A DNA stretch of 64,000 nucleotides from DAOPYU01 sp942493245 (GCA_942493245.1 OW818685.1:5084001-5148000), one strand, 5' to 3'; counted from the stretch's first letter, positions 50,053 to 58,989 are shown. Notes: generated by a model from the letters alone, not told the origin. A program made the numbers and translations.

Positions 50053-50172
50053 ATTCGGGCTTTGCTCCCCGAAACCGCAATTGAAACGCCAACAGCGCAG
50101 ATCGAAGACGACCCGCCTTCTTGTTCTACCTCAACCGCGGAAAAATGGCGATGTCGCTCATTTTCCTCAGGG

Positions 50173-51447
50173 TCAATTCCAGAGGGAACTTCCCGGACCG
50201 TGGTATCGGGCGCGGAACGTGAGGGCTTCCTGACGATCCGTTCGGTTGTCCCGGATCAGCGTGGCCTTCACAAATTCGCGATCCACTTCGACCCGCATGA
50301 CCGTGGCCGCACCGGCCTTGGGAGCGCCCCCGATGAAGATCGGGTAGGGGAGTCTTTGGGTCCCTTTCGGGTGTTCGGGTGTCGGGGCGTCACTGTTGAG
50401 ACGAATCTCGGCCTTGTGGGTGTGGCCGGACAGGAGCAGGTCGTTGCCGCCCTTCTCCAGAAGCGGCGCCCACTTGTCGCGGGCGTCCTCCGTGCCATGC
50501 CAGCCGTCCGCCGCAATGAGCGGCATGTGCGACAGGGTGATGCGGAAGGGGGCCTTGCGGAACGCGGGGGTCTGGATCACCCCGGCCAGCCAGTCACGCT
50601 GGACGCTGCGGTAGGCGTCGAAGTCCACCAGCCCGCTGTAGGCCGGGTTCGCGTCTTCCTTGTCCTCGCCCGAGTCGAGCGCGACGATCTGGGCCGGGCC
50701 GCAATCGAACGTGTAATAGAACCGTCCCTCCGGGTTCGCGAGGTAGTTTTTGAACTGGCGCGCGAACGAACCGCGCGTTTCGTGGTTGCCCCGGACGTAG
50801 AAGAAGGGAATGTCCCCCGCGAAGGCGTCCGAGACCGGCTTCAGGAAATGGTTGAGGAGTTGCTCCTCGGATTGCAGGTCGCTCAGGATGTCCCCGTCGA
50901 AGAAGACCAGGTCGTACGGTTCCGGCCCCGCCTTTTCCAGCAGTTTGCGGAACAGGTCCATGTTCTCGTGGAGGTCGTTGAACACCAGGAAGGAAACCTT
51001 TTCGGCGTTCGGGTCGAGCATTTTGAAATGGTGCGTCGGGCTGTTGAGCGTGGCGCCGAATGTCACCTTGTACGGCTCAAATTTCAGGATCTCGAGCGTG
51101 ACGACGCGGTAATACACCGTCTCGCCCGGTTTGAGGCCCTGCAGGGTGACCTTGTGGATGCGCTCGTTGGCGCTCTTCAGGCCGTCTTCACTGGCGAAGG
51201 CAGTTTTCCCGAGCGACGCATCGGCCCCATACTCGACCCACCCGTGCGAGGGGCGGTCGGCAACCCACATGACCGTGGCGGACCCGTCGAGGGGCGCCTG
51301 GAGGTACGGCCCGGCGAGAAGCGACAGGGGAGACGACGCGGCGGGCGGCGGTTCCGCGCCCACAACAACGGAAGCGGTCCCTCCCAAGACCCAACCAGCC
51401 ATCCAGAGGGTGAAAAGCGCCTGCAAAATCCTTTTTTTTCCGGTCAT
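50173..51447 (-). CDS. Exported metallophosphoesterase with N-terminal Fn3/PAP-like domain
   Basis: 424 residues. Signal peptide MTGKKRILQALFTLWMAGWVLGGTASVVVGA. Next a beta-rich domain (SATVMWVADRPSHGWVEYGADASLG) like the N-terminus of purple acid phosphatases. The calcineurin-like core shows the full metal-ligand set: VFNDLHENMDL, VFFDGDILSDL, VRGNHETRG, ITLSHMPL and LLLSGHTHKAE. A phosphate-scavenging or nucleotidase role outside the cell is likely. AAAGGA precedes ATG 51447. Upstream lies a hairpin repeat and the IS4 element. Confidence 0.92.
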   Translation of the reverse strand: MTGKKRILQALFTLWMAGWVLGGTASVVVGAEPPPAASSPLSLLAGPYLQAPLDGSATVMWVADRPSHGWVEYGADASLGKTAFASEDGLKSANERIHKVTLQGLKPGETVYYRVVTLEILKFEPYKVTFGATLNSPTHHFKMLDPNAEKVSFLVFNDLHENMDLFRKLLEKAGPEPYDLVFFDGDILSDLQSEEQLLNHFLKPVSDAFAGDIPFFYVRGNHETRGSFARQFKNYLANPEGRFYYTFDCGPAQIVALDSGEDKEDANPAYSGLVDFDAYRSVQRDWLAGVIQTPAFRKAPFRITLSHMPLIAADGWHGTEDARDKWAPLLEKGGNDLLLSGHTHKAEIRLNSDAPTPEHPKGTQRLPYPIFIGGAPKAGAATVMRVEVDREFVKATLIRDNRTDRQEALTFRARYHGPGSSLWN

Positions 51448-51497
51448 CGGTGTATCCTTTCTTTTTCTTCTGAGCGCCCACGTTCGGTTGTTTCTCT

Positions 51498-51527
51498 GGG
51501 AGGGCGGGCGTCCCGCCCGCCTGAAAG
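51498..51527 (+). repeat. GGAGG-box hairpin, left end of an IS-split compound element
   Basis: GGGAG, GGCGGGCG-TCC-CGCCCGCC, TGAAAG. Its inverted partner is 53382-53408, beyond the IS. Inner modules (CCTAAAAATCGCAGTTGAG, GCGCCAACGGCGCGGATTT and CCAGCCTGGGG) recur inverted on the right side. Confidence 0.8.
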
Positions 51528-51734
51528 AACCAAAACGAGACCGCCTTTGAACCTAAAAATCGCAGTTGAGCGCCAACGGCGCGGATTTATACCAGCCTGG
51601 GGCAAGCGCAGCGTCGCCCCAGGACAGGTGTCCCTTTTTCAGATAAGGGCTGAAGGCCCGAGATATGAAAAGGGACAAACGGCTGAATAGAGCGGGCTTT
51701 CAGCCCTTGTGGGAATAAACCCATCGGTTTTCCT

Positions 51735-51747
51735 GGGGCGATGCCCC
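51735..51747. repeat. IS4 target-site duplication, left copy
   Basis: GGGGCGATGCCCC, itself a palindrome; repeated at 53168-53180. Confidence 0.9.
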
Positions 51748-53167
51748 ATAAGCGTTAACCTAATTCTCTTTGGATGATTCTCCGAATTTTTGCATTCTGT
51801 CGGGTTCTCTTGCGCGGTGTTTCGCGCAGAGTGTGACTGATGGCGGGCCATTGACGAATGGCGTCGAACAACGACAGATCTGGACAAACGCCTCGGCAGA
51901 GTTGACGGAACATGAATTGTGTTTCGTTCCAATGACTTCGCCGCTGTGAGTCATCGGGACTCCCTGGGATCAAGGGGGTATCCCCAGGGGGAAAAAGAGT
52001 TCCCTGCGTGAATCAGCGCCTCTACAAGGAACGCCACCAGGATCTTGCCGTGTAGCCACGCGCGCGCCCCTTGCGGGTCTTGCTTGGGCAGATGGCTCAG
52101 GTTCAGTATGGATTTCAAGCGTTTGAAAGCCAGTTCCACCTGCCAGCGCCCCCGGTAGATTTCCAGAAGTGACGCGGCGGAAATGCGCTCGGCTGGAACG
52201 GTGGTCAACACGAATACATAGGCGCACGATTCGAGCGTTTCCGGGCGCAGTTTCTCCCCTTTTCGGCTTTCTCGACGCAACAACTTCTTGCAGGCAAATT
52301 GCGTGGCTGTGCGGTCGCGCTTGACGGCGCAAACGCGCGCGGCGATTCGCTCGGCTCCCGCCGGTGCGATCCAGCAGGGCCACTCGCCCACCTCGCCGAT
52401 GCGCAGGGTTCTGAGCCGCCGCAGCAGAGAGAACGGTTTGCCCGATTCTTTCTCAAGAGGCAAATTCGTCAGATTCATTCGGACCAGGACATCTCCGCCG
52501 TGGCGCACCACGTGCTCGATTCCGCCACGGTTGGCATAAATCCGGTCGCCCAGCAGCAAATCGCCCGGACTGACCGGAAAGCGTCGAAACGTTTCGCCCT
52601 CGCGCACATCGGTCACCTCCACGGAATCGCATTGTAGAGAGCCCAGTTCCACGGCGTAGTGAATCCGCCAGTCGCTGCCCGTGCTGCCCGGCTCTGAAAT
52701 CGACGTCGCATCCACCAGCCGTATTCGATAAGGCCCCGGCAGCAGGTTTTCTGGCCGGCGCTCCACCCACTGACGCATCACCGCCTCGCTCATCCAACGC
52801 AGCCATTCCCCCGACTCCCGCAGCCTTTTCCACACGGCAACACTCGACACATCGGCTAACCCCGCCAGTCGCGCCCGAGACGCCGTCTCCTTCAGGGAAC
52901 ACCCCAGAGCCAGGTGAATCAGCAGCGTTCGCAACAACGCTTCGCTACTGCAAAACTTGCGTCCGCTGCGCCGCAAAGCGCCCAATTCTCTCGCTTTTTC
53001 CTTCCAACCATCAGGCAGGAAGCGCATCAACAATGGCCAGTCCGCCAAATCCTCGTGAACAACATCCTCAATCTCCATGAGCGTCCTCCGGCTTCTAGAT
53101 TCGCACTGCACAAGCCGAATCTTACGCTGGATGCTTTCGACAGGTCAAGAATTAGGTTAACGCTTAT
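51748..53167 (-). mobile_element. Complete IS4-family insertion sequence
   Basis: 1420 bases with perfect 20-base inverted ends (ATAAGCGTTAACCTAATTCT at 51748-51767; complement at 53148-53167), flanked by a 13-base duplication of GGGGCGATGCCCC. Removing the element plus one duplication restores a continuous CCTGGGGC...GCCCCAGG palindrome of the surrounding repeat, so both ends are exact. IS4 elements typically make 10-13-base duplications. One intact transposase on the minus strand. Confidence 0.95.
51951..53078 (-). CDS. IS4-family transposase
   Basis: 375 residues, intact. Catalytic DDE: Asp in RLVDATSISEPGS, Asp in LLLGDRIYANRGG, and Glu in the YREK motif YRGRWQVELAFKRLK (Y-x2-R-x3-E-x6-K), the mark of the family. 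An N-terminal helical DNA-binding part (GRKFCSSEALLRTLLIHLALG) precedes them. ATG 53078 has GGAGGACGC upstream and is better than GTG 53111. No frameshift; active transposition looks possible. Confidence 0.95.
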   Translation of the reverse strand: MEIEDVVHEDLADWPLLMRFLPDGWKEKARELGALRRSGRKFCSSEALLRTLLIHLALGCSLKETASRARLAGLADVSSVAVWKRLRESGEWLRWMSEAVMRQWVERRPENLLPGPYRIRLVDATSISEPGSTGSDWRIHYAVELGSLQCDSVEVTDVREGETFRRFPVSPGDLLLGDRIYANRGGIEHVVRHGGDVLVRMNLTNLPLEKESGKPFSLLRRLRTLRIGEVGEWPCWIAPAGAERIAARVCAVKRDRTATQFACKKLLRRESRKGEKLRPETLESCAYVFVLTTVPAERISAASLLEIYRGRWQVELAFKRLKSILNLSHLPKQDPQGARAWLHGKILVAFLVEALIHAGNSFSPWGYPLDPRESR

Positions 53168-53180
53168 GGGGCGATGCCCC
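53168..53180. repeat. IS4 target-site duplication, right copy
   Basis: GGGGCGATGCCCC; identical to 51735-51747. Confidence 0.9.
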
Positions 53181-53381
53181 AGGCTGGTATAAGATCGCGC
53201 CGTTGGCGCTTTTCCCCGCATTTCTCTTTCTTCCGAGGCCTTTCTTCTCGTCCCGGGGAACTCCCCCTCTGGGTGTCTTGAGTCCTCCGGATTCTAAACG
53301 ACTTGTTCTCGTAACTGCGGTTTTCAGGTTGAACGACGGCTTCCACGATAAAATTCGCGGGGTCTGAATCCGGGCAAACCG

Positions 53382-53408
53382 CAGGCGGGCGGGGACGCCC
53401 GCCCTCCC
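53382..53408 (-). repeat. GGAGG-box hairpin, right end of the IS-split compound element
   Basis: Inverted copy of the unit at 51498-51527 (loop TCCC). Without the IS and one duplication the pair would be about 478 bases apart end to end. Confidence 0.8.
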
Positions 53409-53467
53409 GGGAAACCCGCACTTCAGCGGCACGATCCCGTTTCCTCTGTTGCCTTGGTTTCCCCTTC

Positions 53468-54535
53468 TCACCGTGGATTCAACTGCGATTCGGCCAGGAT
53501 GGATTCTACGATGTCGAGGGAGGGCAACACTTCCTGGAAGCACGAGGAGGTTTTGGTCTTCCCCGTCCGGATGGCCTCGACAAACTCGCGGTATTTGGCC
53601 TGGTAGCCCGCGTACACGTGGTATTCGTCGCTGCCCGCCACCCGTTTCGCGTCGTATTCCACCCCTTTCGGGTCGCCTTCGACATAGAGCCGGGCCGAGG
53701 ACTCCGGTTCGATTTCGGCGCAAACCCCGTACGCATGGATCTGGATGCGGCAGGATTTTCGCCCGCTGACCCAGTTGTTGATCAGGGAGCCGACCGAACC
53801 ATTCTCGAAATAGAGCGTGGCGCCGGCCCAGTTGATCTCGATCGTTTCGACCCGTTGGCAGCTGGACAGAACTTCGTCCACCTCGCCCGAACAGATCCAG
53901 CGCAACGTGTCCACCGCGCGCAGGGTGTTGCCATACAGGCGGCTGTACGCGCTGGAGTCGAGACCGGGGTGGTAGTCGTGGATCTCACAGACGGCGTGCA
54001 CGATGGGGCCGTGCGACTTGCAGGAACGGAGCATTTTGTTGAGGAGGGGGTTGGTGCGGTGTTCGAGCGCCACCTGCGTGATGCACCCGTTCATGCCCGC
54101 CATGCTGGTCAGCAGGTCGGCCTGGTGGCCGCTCAGAAAGAGCGGATGGTCGGTGAACAGGTTGTAATGATTCGCCACGCACCACAGGTGCAGGTCGTTG
54201 AGAGAATCGGCGGGTCCAATGGTCACCACTCCATCGGGTTCTATCTCGGCAATCTTGTCGGCGCAGAAGTTTGAACTGCCCGTCACGTAACAGATCTTGT
54301 GCGGAAGGTCGAACTGTTGACAAGCCCGGTCCAGCATCTCCTGTGCAGAATCGAAAAACCCGACAATTTCCACCTGATCGAGCGAGCAGAGGGCGGGCAG
54401 GTGGACCTGGCAGGCCCGGTCACCCGCACCGACCACGACCAGCCGGATTTTCTTGTCACTCTTTGGCGCTTTCGTTTTCTGTCGCGTCCGGGGCAAAGGA
54501 ACCGGGATCGGTTTGCGAACGGGTTTGGGAGGCAT
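53468..54535 (-). CDS. Gfo/Idh/MocA-like oxidoreductase with altered catalytic motif
   Basis: 355 residues. N-terminal Rossmann fold IRLVVVGAGDRACQVHLPALCSLDQVEIVGFFD, and EPDGVVTIGPADSLNDLHLWCVANHYNLFTDHPLF, where the usual EKP (with the catalytic Lys) reads DHP. The C-terminal half has a typical GGDE-like helix and GAxLYFENGSVGSLI. So the fold is present but the reaction may differ or be lost. No Tat or signal sequence: it is cytoplasmic. Basic Pro/Lys-rich N-tail (PVRKPIPVPLPRTRQKTKAP). Start ATG 54535 has only a weak ribosome site. Transcribed divergently from the UroD-like gene. Confidence 0.85.
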   Translation of the reverse strand: MPPKPVRKPIPVPLPRTRQKTKAPKSDKKIRLVVVGAGDRACQVHLPALCSLDQVEIVGFFDSAQEMLDRACQQFDLPHKICYVTGSSNFCADKIAEIEPDGVVTIGPADSLNDLHLWCVANHYNLFTDHPLFLSGHQADLLTSMAGMNGCITQVALEHRTNPLLNKMLRSCKSHGPIVHAVCEIHDYHPGLDSSAYSRLYGNTLRAVDTLRWICSGEVDEVLSSCQRVETIEINWAGATLYFENGSVGSLINNWVSGRKSCRIQIHAYGVCAEIEPESSARLYVEGDPKGVEYDAKRVAGSDEYHVYAGYQAKYREFVEAIRTGKTKTSSCFQEVLPSLDIVESILAESQLNPR

Positions 54536-54872
54536 GGAGCAATTCTCGCTTCTTTCGGGAAAGGGATGTTCCAGAAAACAACAGAGCAACGGGAAAACCC
54601 ACCCCGCCGACGTGTCCGGAAATCTCCAATGAAAATGCCAACAGAACTGGCAGATTGTCCAGATAAATCGAGATTCTCCATTGTATTCCCCCCGCAGGGG
54701 GGCTATATCTGAAAAAGTACGGGGTTTCCGCCGCGCAGTACGAATCCTGACTCCCGTGGAATGGCTTTTTCCACCGGGAAATGGATATGCGAAGCGCCCC
54801 GGCGGAACCTTTCTCATGCCTCCGGCGCTTGAGAAACCCCCGAATTCTGTTCCCTGTTTTGAGGAGAAAACC
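54536..54872. other. Divergent intergenic region
   Basis: About 340 bases between two divergent genes that may share control. CCCCCCGCAGGGGGG (54688-54702) is a small palindrome and AGTACGGGGTTTCCGCCGCG follows; no standard promoter boxes recognised. Confidence 0.45.
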
Positions 54873-56135
54873 ATGAACTCACGCGAACGTATAGCGGCCG
54901 CCTGCCGGCACCAGACCCCCGACAAACTGCCCGTGGATTTTGGCGGCGGCATGCAGACCGGCCTGCACGTCAACGTCGTCTATCAGCTGCGCCAGGCGCT
55001 CGGGCTGGACAAGCCCGGCACCCCCGTTAAGGTTATCGAGGTGTACCAGATGCTCGGCGAGGTCGCCGCCGACCTGCGCGAGGCGCTTGGCATCGACACC
55101 GTCTCACTCACGGGCACCGGCACCATGTTCGGTTTTCCGGCGAAAGAGTTCAAGGAGTGGCAGACGTTCGACGGGATCCCCGTCCTGGTGCCCGTGGATT
55201 TCAACACCGAGTACGAAGCGGACGGCTCGCTGCTCCAGTACCCGGGAAACGACCGCAGCGTGCCGCCCAGCGGCGTCATGCCCGCGGGGGGGTATTTCTT
55301 CGACGCGACCGTCCGCAACGAACCCGTCCTGGACGACTCGACCCTGAACCCCGAGGACAATCTGGAAGAGTTCGGCCCGATCGGCGACGAGGAACTGGGG
55401 ATCATCGCCCGCCGCGCCGAGGAACTCTACGCGACGACGGACAAGGCGCTTTTCTGCACCTACGGCGGCCTGACCTTTGGCGACATCGCGCTCGTGCCCG
55501 CCACGTTCCTGAAACACCCCAAGGGCATCCGCGACCTGACCGACTGGTACATGAGCACCCTGATGCGTTCCGACTACATCAAGGCCGTTTTCGAGCGTCA
55601 GAGCGAGATCGCCATCGAGAACCTGCGGCGTCTCTACCAGGCCGTCGGAGACAAGATCAACGTGATCGCCACGAACGGCACCGACTTCGGGACCCAAAAC
55701 GGCCCGTTCTGCTCGCCCGACCAGTACCGCGACCTTTACCTGCCCTATCAGAAACGGGTCAACGGGTGGATCCACGATAACACGCCCTGGAAAACCTTCA
55801 TGCACTCGTGCGGCGGTATCGAGCCGTTGATCGAAAACATCATCGAAGCCGGGATCGATATCCTGAGTCCCGTGCAATGCAGCGCCACGGGCATGAACCC
55901 GCGCGAACTCAAGCGCAAGTACGGCAGCCGCCTCGTCTTCTGGGGGGGCGGCGTGGACACGCAGAAGACGCTCCCGTTCGGCACGCCCCAGCAGGTCCGC
56001 GACGAAGTGCGCGAACGCATCGAGGTGCTCGGCGAAGGGGGCGGCTTCGTCTTCTGCTCGATCCACAACATCGTGGCCAACGCCCCCATCGAGAACGTCC
56101 TGGCCATGTTCGACGTCGTGCGCGAGTACCGGTGA
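54873..56135 (+). CDS. Uroporphyrinogen decarboxylase-family methyltransferase-like protein (MtaA/CmuA type)
   Basis: 420 residues. Resembles the UroD/MtaA/CmuA fold: starts MNSRERIAAACRHQTPDKLPVDFGG, has zinc-ligand-like residues in TFMHSCGGIEPLIENIIEAGIDILSP and FVFCSIHNIVANAPIENVLAMFD, and a central TYGGLTFGDIALVPATFLKHPKG. True UroD lacks the HSCG motif, so it is more likely a cobalamin- or corrinoid-dependent methyl-transfer relative, as in uncultured bacteria feeding on methylated compounds; substrate unknown. GAGGAG before ATG 54873 supports the start. The oxidoreductase divergent to it may act in the same catabolic unit. Confidence 0.88.
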   Translation: MNSRERIAAACRHQTPDKLPVDFGGGMQTGLHVNVVYQLRQALGLDKPGTPVKVIEVYQMLGEVAADLREALGIDTVSLTGTGTMFGFPAKEFKEWQTFDGIPVLVPVDFNTEYEADGSLLQYPGNDRSVPPSGVMPAGGYFFDATVRNEPVLDDSTLNPEDNLEEFGPIGDEELGIIARRAEELYATTDKALFCTYGGLTFGDIALVPATFLKHPKGIRDLTDWYMSTLMRSDYIKAVFERQSEIAIENLRRLYQAVGDKINVIATNGTDFGTQNGPFCSPDQYRDLYLPYQKRVNGWIHDNTPWKTFMHSCGGIEPLIENIIEAGIDILSPVQCSATGMNPRELKRKYGSRLVFWGGGVDTQKTLPFGTPQQVRDEVRERIEVLGEGGGFVFCSIHNIVANAPIENVLAMFDVVREYR

Positions 56136-56199
56136 GCCAAACCCCCGAACCCGAAACACGGACAAAAAACGACAAAGAAACGACAACCGATTGATTCTA

Positions 56200-56266
56200 C
56201 CACGAAAAACACGAAGGACACGAAAACCGCTTTCCGCAGTTTTCGTGTCCTTCGTGTTTTTCGTGG
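56200..56266. repeat. Long perfect inverted repeat (27-bp stem, 13-base loop)
   Basis: CCACGAAAAACACGAAGGAC begins the left arm (56200-56226); 56240-56266 is its exact complement. Sits just after the UroD-like gene. It has no T-run, so is not a standard terminator. Architecture matches the repeat that the group II intron entered. Confidence 0.9.
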
Positions 56267-56384
56267 TTATAGATTCGGTTTTTTCTCTCCCCGATTGCTT
56301 TCTTGATCAGATTGTCAATTGACGCTCATGAAAAGGGACGGTATGCTTGTTTCTGTTGGAAACCCGAGGAGAGGACAGACTCGC

Positions 56385-56972
56385 ATGACAGACAAGCGCC
56401 ATGTTTACGATATCATGAAAGAACCTGTCGGGCGTGACTACGAACGCCTTCTCCGGTGCCTGTATCCCCATGGGGAGAGAATTGTTTTTGCTTCGAAAAT
56501 GCGGACACCCCTTGTTCTTGATAAAGAGACTTTTGTGAAATTCGATAGAGAGGGACCTCCTGAGATTGATGAGGAAGCGCTTTCTGCAATGGGTGAAAGA
56601 GGTCTTCTCGAGGGTTTGGTGTCCTTTGGCGATTTGGCTCCACATATGATTCAAGCCCAATTTCGAAATAAATGGCCGGGGGCGATCCTCTTGGGTCACA
56701 AGGCTCTGGTTTATGAGTTTACCTGTAACAGTCAGACGATCAATATTGTTCTTGCACATACAACCGGATTGTACGATTTCGACTGGTCACGTTCCCCGGA
56801 CGACTTGGCTATCATTAGGCCAGACGGAACGGTACTTCTCGGAACAACCTCGCATGAAAACGAGGGATACCTGATATTAAGAAATGATGAACACAAGGAT
56901 CTCCTTAAGGAGGTTCCTTCCCTGCGTCTCAAGAAAAGCCCGGAGGGTGGGCTGGAGAACTACCGGTATTGA
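56385..56972 (+). CDS. Hypothetical protein, somewhat AT-rich
   Basis: 195 residues, no membrane segments, not recognised. Mixed alpha/beta composition: DYERLLRCLYPHGERIVFASKMRTPLVLDKET, later YDFDWSRSPDDLAIIRPDGTVLLGTTSHENEGYLIL. Could be a small immunity- or effector-like protein, but no motif proves it. ATG 56385 has GGAGAGG about ten bases upstream and is preferred to 56319. Codon use is more A/T-rich than adjacent genes, as in the other two orphans here, suggesting transfer. It is next to the group II intron. Confidence 0.6.
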   Translation: MTDKRHVYDIMKEPVGRDYERLLRCLYPHGERIVFASKMRTPLVLDKETFVKFDREGPPEIDEEALSAMGERGLLEGLVSFGDLAPHMIQAQFRNKWPGAILLGHKALVYEFTCNSQTINIVLAHTTGLYDFDWSRSPDDLAIIRPDGTVLLGTTSHENEGYLILRNDEHKDLLKEVPSLRLKKSPEGGLENYRY

Positions 56973-57050
56973 TGGGAACCCTTTGATCTGACACACTGAT
57001 GCGATTCCCGATTCCGCATATACGAAAACGGACGGAAACCCCGTAAACTA

Positions 57051-57057
57051 TCAGCCA
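57051..57057 (+). repeat. Left fragment of the hairpin split by the intron
   Basis: TCAGCCA. With 58990-59061 it rebuilds a perfect 33-bp stem once the intron is removed. Confidence 0.9.
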
Positions 57058-57083
57058 GTAGAGTAGGGAGGGCCGCGGCCCTC

Positions 57084-57129
<46 letters not shown>

Positions 57130-57170
57130 TTTGACTCTCGCCGCCACGCATGCGGATAAGCCGTTGTGCT

Positions 57171-58472
57171 TCATAGGTAGATCAGACCCATTTCCTTCAA
57201 CTGCTCGTAGTGAGTCTGTCCTTGTGGTGGACGCCAGGGGCGTTGGCTGCGGCGCGAGAGGTGACAACAGAGCCGCTCACGCACGTAGTGGTTGATCGCC
57301 CGGAACGCCTGTTGCGGGTAACCGCGTCCGAAGTAGTTCGCCCAGCCGAGCAGGTGGCGGTTGAGTTCCTCGATCAGGAACGGGATGGGCTTGTGGCACA
57401 TCCACGCCCCGGTCATCGCACGCAACTTCGCCCGCTCGCGCCCGAGCGCCTTTTCCGAGGGAAACAGGTTCAGGTACCGGCTCGAGCGCCCAAACAGGTC
57501 GCGGTCGAAACGGAACGTGTAGCCCAGAAAATCCAGACTCGCGCCCGCCTCGCGCAGGTTCACCACCCGCGTTTTCTCCCGGTTGATCTCCAAGCCCAGC
57601 CACTTCTCCAACTTCGTCTCGATCCACCCGATCAGCCGTCCGTCCACGTAGCGGGCCAGCACCACAAAATCGTCGGCGTAACGAACCAGTTTCGCCTTCG
57701 CCCAGTGCGCCGGGCCATCGCTTCTGTGGAACACGTAGTCGAACCAGTGCAGGTAGAGGTTGGCGAGCAGCGGCGAGATCACGCCGCCTTGCGGCGTTCC
57801 CTTGCCCGTCCGCCGGGCCGTCGAGCCCGAACTCCCCCCCTTCCCCGGTTCGACCACGGGCGTCTGCAACCACATCCGAATCAGTTTCAGCACGGGGCTG
57901 TCGCTGATCCGCATGCGCAGGCACGCCATCAGTCGGTCGTGAGGAATCGAGTCGAAATACCCCTTCAGGTCCGCGTCGTACACCGCGCAATAGCCCGCTT
58001 TCAGGTGTCCCCGGATCTCCTCCAACGCCTGATGCGCCGAGCGGCCGGGGCGAAAGCCGTAGGAACAGTCCTCGAAGTCCTCCTCGAAGATCGGCTCCAG
58101 AATCAGCAACGCCGCCATCTGAACCACCCGGTCGCGCACCGTCGGAATCCCCAGCGGGCGCATCTTCCCGTTGGCTTTCGGGATGTACACGCGCCGGACC
58201 GGCCGAGGTTGGTAGGTATGGCTGCGAAGGCTCCCCCGGATTTCGTCCAGAAAGGCCCTCACGCCCCCCTCCGACCACTCGACCGATTCCAACGTCACCC
58301 CATCCACTCCGGGAGCGCCCTTATTGGCCCGCACCCGGCCCCATGCCGCTTCCAACACGTCCTCCCGGCTGATGTGGCCGTAGAGAGAATAGAAACGGAA
58401 CTTCGGCTCATCCTTGGCCTTGCGGCCCAGATTCTGTCTCAGAGTGACAAGTTTCGGCGGCAGGGACAACAT
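57171..58472 (-). CDS. Group II intron reverse transcriptase/maturase
   Basis: 433 residues. RT motifs: GAPGVDGVTLE, RPVRRVYIPKANGKMRPLGIPTVRDRVVQ, YGFRPGRSAHQALEEI, GTPQGGVISPLLANLYLHWFD and the active site VRYADDFVVLAR (YADD). A maturase X domain follows (LRAMTGAWMCHKPIPFLIEELNRHLLGWANYFG); no C-terminal endonuclease, as in class C. The frame is open to 58769, but the first 99 residues are translated ribozyme sequence; ATG 58472 (MLSLPPKLVTLRQNLGRKA) is the likely start. All catalytic residues are intact. Confidence 0.95.
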   Translation of the reverse strand: MLSLPPKLVTLRQNLGRKAKDEPKFRFYSLYGHISREDVLEAAWGRVRANKGAPGVDGVTLESVEWSEGGVRAFLDEIRGSLRSHTYQPRPVRRVYIPKANGKMRPLGIPTVRDRVVQMAALLILEPIFEEDFEDCSYGFRPGRSAHQALEEIRGHLKAGYCAVYDADLKGYFDSIPHDRLMACLRMRISDSPVLKLIRMWLQTPVVEPGKGGSSGSTARRTGKGTPQGGVISPLLANLYLHWFDYVFHRSDGPAHWAKAKLVRYADDFVVLARYVDGRLIGWIETKLEKWLGLEINREKTRVVNLREAGASLDFLGYTFRFDRDLFGRSSRYLNLFPSEKALGRERAKLRAMTGAWMCHKPIPFLIEELNRHLLGWANYFGRGYPQQAFRAINHYVRERLCCHLSRRSQRPWRPPQGQTHYEQLKEMGLIYL

Positions 58473-58551
58473 CCGCCCAACCGCGTCTTCCGTAGTAGGA
58501 TACTCGTCCAATCGGCTCCTCTCCCCTCTTACAGAATCGCGCCAAAAGCAG

Positions 58552-58596
<45 letters not shown>

Positions 58597-58989
58597 GCCC
58601 CTCCGACTCCCGGCAGGGCCGCGCGGCGGTTATGTCTTCCCGCACCGCGTTCGGGACCATCACTCCCGCCCCGACGGGTCTCCCAGGTTCCTCGGCTGAT
58701 CTGTCCGCGCGCGCTGTCCCCTCTCACCCCGGGAGGCCCGATGGCTGCCTGCGCTCGTTGCTTCGCCACCGGCGGCGGGCTTCACCACTATCCGGCGGGC
58801 TGGCCACTCTCCACTGGTGTAACGAGGCCGAAACGGGTTCGCTTGCGCTACGGCTCGCGCGTTCGCTCGGCGGGGCTTCGACCCGGCGGATTACTCCGCA
58901 GGCCGCCCGCGTCGCTACCTGCTGAACGAGCAATTCGCAGGGCAACCTCCTTTCAGATTGCAAGATCAGCCAGACTTGGCCTGGCGCAC

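Noticed and set aside
50062..51690. Plus-strand open frame of 542 codons opposite the metallophosphoesterase
   Set aside because: Antisense shadow; the minus-strand gene has a signal peptide and a full metal-ligand set.
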